64,000 bases of DNA from Croceivirga sp009797885. Its GTDB lineage: Bacteria > Bacteroidota > Bacteroidia > Flavobacteriales > Flavobacteriaceae. Both the position numbers and the translations under genes were made by a program. The notes beneath the pieces are model-generated. The model saw only the letters and a program-made list of their open reading frames with translations, had not been told where the DNA came from and searched no databases. The stretch lies in contig AP035880.1 in the NCBI GenBank assembly GCA_045866215.1, positions 3,286,001 to 3,350,000 on the forward strand, in the 5' to 3' direction. Below, piece after piece: positions 60,432 to 64,000 of this stretch (position 1 is its first letter; each line of letters starts with the position of its first letter).

Positions 60432-62030
60432 ATGGAAGAGACATTGATTGCCAGCACCCAGTTGCAGTTTTCTGAAGAGGTAACAAATTACTATCCCGAA
60501 ATACTGACGGATGGTGCCTTGGAATTTTTAGTAGGTCTACATCAACGGTTCAATAAAGCAAGATTGCAGTTATTGCAGGAACGCATAAAAAGACAGTCCC
60601 AATTGGATGGGGGGATTTTTCCCGAGTTCCCCAAGGAAACGGAACAAACCCGTAAGGCAGATTGGAGTATTCCTTACATCCCCGAGGATTTACAGGATAG
60701 AAGGGTTGAAATAACTGGTCCCGTAGATAGAAAAATGGTCATCAATGCATTGAATTCAGGTGCCAAAACCTTTATGGCAGATTTTGAGGATAGCAATGCT
60801 CCCTCCTGGGAAAACTGCATGGAAGGGCAGTACAATTTAATTGATGCCAACAAGGGTACCATTAGTTATTATGACATTAAAAAGGAAAAATCGTACAAAC
60901 TCAATGACCAAGTTGCGGTTCTTTTGGTGCGACCCCGGGGGTTACATCTTAATGAACGCCACCTATTGATCAATGGGGAGGAGGCATCGGGCAGTTTGGT
61001 GGATTTTGGTCTTTATGTTTACCATAATGCCAGGACACGTATTCAGAATGGTACGGCTCCCTACTTTTATTTGCCAAAACTGGAACATTACCTGGAGGCA
61101 AGATGGTGGGATGAGGTCTTCACTTTTGCCGAAGAGTATTTGGGTATTCCCGTAGGGACCTTTAAGGCCACGGTACTTATTGAAACCATTACCGCCAGTT
61201 ATCAATTGGATGAAATCATCTATGAACTAAAGAATCATATTGTGGGCCTTAATTGTGGTCGATGGGACTATATATTCTCCTATATCAAAAAATTTAAAAA
61301 CCACCCAGAGTTCATTTTACCCGATAGGGACCAAGTGGGGATGACCGTTCCCTTTATGGACGCCTATTCCAGATTGGTGATTCAGCGTTGTCATAAAAGG
61401 GGAATCCACGCCATGGGCGGAATGGCGGCCCAGATACCTATTAAGGACAATCCTGTGGCCAATAAGGCCGCCCTGGAAAAGGTACGCCTGGATAAGGAAC
61501 GGGAAGTTAAAAATGGCCATGACGGTACCTGGGTGGCACATCCGGCCCTGGTTTCAACAGCAATGGCTGAATTTGACAAGCATATGCCCGCTGCCAATCA
61601 GCTGGATAAGATGAGGGAGAATGATACCATTACCGAAGCGGATTTAATTGCCATTCCAAAAGGTACCATTACCGAAGTTGGTATTCGAAAGAACATCAAT
61701 GTTGGCATCTTATATCTCGAAGCTTGGTTACGGGGCAATGGATGTGTGGCCCTTTACAACTTAATGGAGGATGCCGCTACAGCCGAAATTTCAAGAACGC
61801 AAATTTGGCAATGGCGCAAGTATCAGGCACAACTGGAGGACGGTAGAAAGTTTACGAACGAACTCTATGATCAAATTTTTACTGAAGAAGTGGAAAAGAT
61901 CAAGCACTTGATAGGAGAAGCCAACTTGGCCAATACCAAGTTTAATACGGCATTCGAACTCTTTGATGAGTTGGTAAAATCCAGGGAGTTTCAAGAATTC
62001 CTTACCCTTAAGGCCTACGATGAGCTTTAA
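60432..62030 (+). CDS. aceB: Malate synthase (A type)
   Basis: Malate synthase condenses glyoxylate with acetyl-CoA. ATG 60432 gives 532 residues, the usual length for malate synthase A, and lies downstream of the predicted promoter; ATG 60411 is possible but would sit at the start site. Signatures are FMADFEDSNAPSWENCM, LIETITASYQLDEIIYELK, GLNCGRWDYIFSYIKKF and GTWVAHPALV. The catalytic Asp in the C-terminal part is expected near NLMEDAATAEISR. It precedes aceA by 91 bp. Confidence 0.95.
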   Translation: MEETLIASTQLQFSEEVTNYYPEILTDGALEFLVGLHQRFNKARLQLLQERIKRQSQLDGGIFPEFPKETEQTRKADWSIPYIPEDLQDRRVEITGPVDRKMVINALNSGAKTFMADFEDSNAPSWENCMEGQYNLIDANKGTISYYDIKKEKSYKLNDQVAVLLVRPRGLHLNERHLLINGEEASGSLVDFGLYVYHNARTRIQNGTAPYFYLPKLEHYLEARWWDEVFTFAEEYLGIPVGTFKATVLIETITASYQLDEIIYELKNHIVGLNCGRWDYIFSYIKKFKNHPEFILPDRDQVGMTVPFMDAYSRLVIQRCHKRGIHAMGGMAAQIPIKDNPVANKAALEKVRLDKEREVKNGHDGTWVAHPALVSTAMAEFDKHMPAANQLDKMRENDTITEADLIAIPKGTITEVGIRKNINVGILYLEAWLRGNGCVALYNLMEDAATAEISRTQIWQWRKYQAQLEDGRKFTNELYDQIFTEEVEKIKHLIGEANLANTKFNTAFELFDELVKSREFQEFLTLKAYDEL

Positions 62031-62062
62031 CTAAGGATCAATAATTGACTATAACAATAAAA

Positions 62063-62095
62063 AATCCCAGAAATGGGCGAACATTAGCTGGGATT
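62063..62095. other. Inverted repeat in the aceB-aceA gap
   Basis: AATCCCAG (62063-62070) and CTGGGATT (62088-62095) form an 8-bp stem with a 17-base loop. No T-run follows, so it may be a transcript-stabilising or attenuating structure rather than a terminator. Confidence 0.4.
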
Positions 62096-62121
62096 CATTT
62101 CAAATTCGAAAATTTAAAATT

Positions 62122-63399
62122 ATGGAAAAAAGAGAGAAAATTCAAGCATTGGTAACCGATTGGACCGTAAATCCAAGGTGGAAAGGTGTAGAAAGACCTT
62201 ATACCGCAGAGGAGGTAATCAACCTTCGCGGTTCCTATGACATTGAGTATTCCATTGCGCGGATGGGAGCCGAAAAATTATGGGAAAAGCTTACGACCCA
62301 GGATTTTGTGGCGGGACTGGGAGCATTAACTGGAAACCAGGCCATTCAAGAGGTGGAAGCAGGTCTTGAAGCCATTTACCTAAGTGGATGGCAAGTAGCT
62401 GCGGACGCCAATCTTGCCGGTGAGATGTACCCGGACCAATCCCTTTATCCTGCCAATAGTGTCCCCATGGTGGTAAAGCGCATTAACAATGCTTTACTGC
62501 GTGCGGACCAAATACAAACGGTCAATAAGACCAAAGGAAAAAAAGACTATTTGGTGCCTATAGTTGCCGATGCGGAAGCTGGATTTGGAGGAAACCTAAA
62601 TGCCTTTGAATTGATGAAATCCATGATTGAAAATGGCGCATCCGGAGTGCATTTTGAAGACCAGTTGAGTTCAGCAAAAAAGTGTGGCCATTTAGGGGGA
62701 AAGGTATTGGTGCCTACCCAGGAAGCCATAAATAAATTGATAGCAGCACGTTTGGCTGCGGACGTTATGGGCGTTCCTTCGGTAATTATTGCAAGGACAG
62801 ATGCGGATGCTGCTAACTTATTGACAAGTGACATTGATGAACGCGACCATAAATTCATAACCGGAGAGCGTTCCCCGGAAGGCTTTTTCTATGTAAAGAA
62901 TGGCTTGGAACAAGGTATTGACCGCGGATTGAGCTACGCTCCTTTTGCCGATCTGATTTGGTTGGAAACCTCTACCCCGGATTTGAAGCAGGCCAAAAAA
63001 TTTGCAGAAGCAATCCATGCCCAATATCCAGATAAGATGTTGGCGTACAACTGTTCCCCTTCGTTTAATTGGGCGGCCAAACTAAGTGTGGAGGAAATGG
63101 AAACCTTTAGGGAGGAACTGGCCGCTATGGGCTATAAATTCCAATTTATCACCTTGGCAGGGTTCCATGCCTTGAATACCAGTATGTTTGAGCTTTCCAA
63201 ATCGTACAAGGAACGTGGAATGGCGGGATATTCCGAATTACAACAACGGGAGTTCGCTTTGCAAAAAGAAGGATTTAAAGCGGTGAAACATCAAGGTTTT
63301 GTTGGAACCGGTTACTTTGATGCGGTTCAAAATATTGTTACCTCCGGAACGGCAAGTACAGTAGCTATGAAAGGAAGTACGGAGACTGCTCAGTTCTGA
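62122..63399 (+). CDS. aceA: Isocitrate lyase
   Basis: Isocitrate lyase splits isocitrate to succinate and glyoxylate, the first step of the glyoxylate shunt. The 425-residue protein begins EKREKIQALVTDWTVNPRWKGVE. It has PIVADAEAGFGG, the catalytic Cys in SSAKKCGHLGGKVLVP (KKCGH), IARTDADAANLLTSDID and LAYNCSPSFNW. It is probably co-transcribed with aceB and ends at a strong terminator. Confidence 0.97.
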   Translation: MEKREKIQALVTDWTVNPRWKGVERPYTAEEVINLRGSYDIEYSIARMGAEKLWEKLTTQDFVAGLGALTGNQAIQEVEAGLEAIYLSGWQVAADANLAGEMYPDQSLYPANSVPMVVKRINNALLRADQIQTVNKTKGKKDYLVPIVADAEAGFGGNLNAFELMKSMIENGASGVHFEDQLSSAKKCGHLGGKVLVPTQEAINKLIAARLAADVMGVPSVIIARTDADAANLLTSDIDERDHKFITGERSPEGFFYVKNGLEQGIDRGLSYAPFADLIWLETSTPDLKQAKKFAEAIHAQYPDKMLAYNCSPSFNWAAKLSVEEMETFREELAAMGYKFQFITLAGFHALNTSMFELSKSYKERGMAGYSELQQREFALQKEGFKAVKHQGFVGTGYFDAVQNIVTSGTASTVAMKGSTETAQF

Positions 63400-63422
63400 T
63401 CTATCCTGATTTTAGTTGGTTG

Positions 63423-63452
63423 AAAATGCCCCTTTTTTGGGGCATTTTTTTT
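63423..63452 (+). terminator. Intrinsic terminator after aceA
   Basis: AAAATGCCCC and GGGGCATTTT form a 10-bp stem with a six-T loop, followed by a T-run. Confidence 0.9.
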
Positions 63453-63557
63453 GTGGATCCTCGATGATCTAAAAAATGTTAAGAAAATCACAATATTGTT
63501 AACATTTTCTACGTTTTAATACCTACCTTTATAAGGTAACATTACGGGTTCTTTTAA

Positions 63558-63740
63558 ATGTTTAAGCGTTTTGTAAAGAGGGTGGGGACAATGAATTGTA
63601 TCATGCTATTGGTAGTGCTTTCAATTATCATTGTCTCCGAAGTACTTTTCCTGAGTGGAAAAAAGATGGATGCTATTTTTATTGCATTCTGGGCACCAAC
63701 CATTTTAGGTTTTATGAACTACCTGAAGTATAAGAAATAA
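63558..63740 (+). CDS. Small membrane protein, hypothetical
   Basis: This 60-residue protein has two hydrophobic segments (about residues 12-32 and 38-54) with basic ends (MFKRFVKRVG and YLKYKK). It was not recognised as a family. A -7-like TACCTTTA lies at 63524-63531. The last base of its stop codon TAA is the first base of the ATG of the next small gene, so the two are coupled. Function unknown. Confidence 0.5.
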   Translation: MFKRFVKRVGTMNCIMLLVVLSIIIVSEVLFLSGKKMDAIFIAFWAPTILGFMNYLKYKK

Positions 63741-63835
63741 TGGATTTTATCCTAGGATACTCAATTATAGTTGCACTGATCTTTATAGTGTGGTTGGTCT
63801 TTGTGGCCAGAATGTACGATAAAATGAAAAAATAG
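63740..63835 (+). CDS. 31-residue single-pass membrane peptide
   Basis: The product is MDFILGYSIIVALIFIVWLV followed by FVARMYDKMKK: one membrane helix and a short basic tail. Its start overlaps the previous stop (taATG), typical of translational coupling. Too short to assign; small single-helix peptides often accompany transporters or enzyme complexes. Conservation would be needed to confirm it. Confidence 0.45.
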   Translation: MDFILGYSIIVALIFIVWLVFVARMYDKMKK

Positions 63836-63838
63836 CGA

Positions 63839-64000
63839 TTACGATACTCCTTTTAACCAGCTCTTAAAATCCCTGACCCTATTTCTACTGACCACCATAT
63901 CCATCTTAAACCTGCTGTTCAATCGAATTTTTAGGCGATTGTTGAAGTAATCCTCAACGGAATGGATTTCATCAATGGAAACGGTAATCTTTCTATTGAT
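63839..64000 (-). CDS. LytTR-domain response regulator, C-terminal part (truncated by window end)
   Basis: The last 53 residues of a minus-strand gene are present. ITVSIDEIHSVEDYFNNRL, RFKMDMVVSRNRVRDFKSWL and the final KGVS fit the second half of a LytTR DNA-binding domain, which ends with the basic strand-helix seen here. The N-terminal receiver, if any, is outside the window. Its target genes are unknown. Confidence 0.7.
   Translation of the reverse strand: MNRKITVSIDEIHSVEDYFNNRLKIRLNSRFKMDMVVSRNRVRDFKSWLKGVS

Noticed and set aside
1..64000. tRNA or rRNA genes in the intergenic gaps
   Set aside because: Reading the gaps showed no T-loop-like GGTTCGA sequence with matching acceptor stems and no rRNA-like conserved stretches.

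Overview
The window looks like a chromosome segment from a marine member of the Flavobacteriaceae (Bacteroidota). Supporting signs are proteorhodopsin next to a Blh carotene oxygenase, the secY-infA-rpmJ-rpsM-rpsK-rpsD-rpoA-rplQ order, many lipoproteins whose signal cysteine is followed by acidic residues, an ECF sigma/FecR/TonB-dependent receptor set, and promoters with the Bacteroidota -7 element TAnnTTTG instead of a sigma-70 -10 box. A Muricauda/Flagellimonas-like genus is a guess. I saw no tRNA, rRNA, CRISPR array, prophage or complete insertion sequence.

Layout. 1-4.6 kb: end of the ribosomal protein/RNA polymerase alpha operon (secY is cut by the window edge). 4.7-10.2 kb: carA, eno, a GT5 glycogen synthase and citrate synthase. 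10.3-18.2 kb: two guanidino-group enzymes of the arginine deiminase/DDAH fold flank a four-gene carbohydrate cassette (SSF symporter, DUF4434 protein, AGE-family sugar epimerase, exported FAD oxidoreductase). 18.2-19.3 kb: a DUF559 nuclease gene beside two near-identical 201-bp copies of a four-hairpin repeat. 19.3-25.4 kb: a carboxypeptidase-regulatory-like envelope protein, an SDR/DUF2867 protein, argS and an M90-type peptidase. 25.4-27.2 kb: proteorhodopsin and blh, divergent. 27.2-33.8 kb: ECF sigma factor, FecR anti-sigma and FecA-like receptor, divergent from two very acidic surface lipoproteins. 33.9-36.6 kb: ffh and folD with an S23-type four-helix-bundle gene between them. 36.6-46.3 kb: assorted housekeeping and accessory genes (esterase lipoprotein, aldo/keto reductase, VOC protein, alpha/beta hydrolase with HxlR regulator, HerA-like ATPase, exported RidA, queE, SDR). 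46.3-58.8 kb: a MITE-like repeat, a large Asp-box propeller protein, a metzincin lipoprotein, a methyltransferase, a YkgJ-type protein, a sterol-desaturase-family protein, a NamZ-like muramidase, a LolC/E-like permease, a cysteine synthase homologue, a SYLF protein and a mutarotase-like protein. 58.8-63.4 kb: glyoxylate shunt genes aceB-aceA, divergent from a RamB/PrpR-type regulator. The window ends in two tiny membrane proteins and a partial LytTR regulator.

The strongest unexplained signals are regulatory. The proteorhodopsin/blh gap carries four copies of one 7-mer in alternating orientation at exactly 23-bp steps (26218, 26241, 26264, 26287). The regulator/aceB gap carries three GCGAA sites at exactly 18-bp steps (60331, 60349, 60367), the last inside a 14-bp perfect palindrome touching the predicted aceB promoter. 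Other candidates for undescribed biology are the DUF559-hairpin-repeat pair, the acidic-lipoprotein signalling locus and the sugar oxidation/epimerisation cassette. Several genes have a perfect -7 box only 4-16 nt before the start codon, which predicts leaderless or near-leaderless mRNAs.
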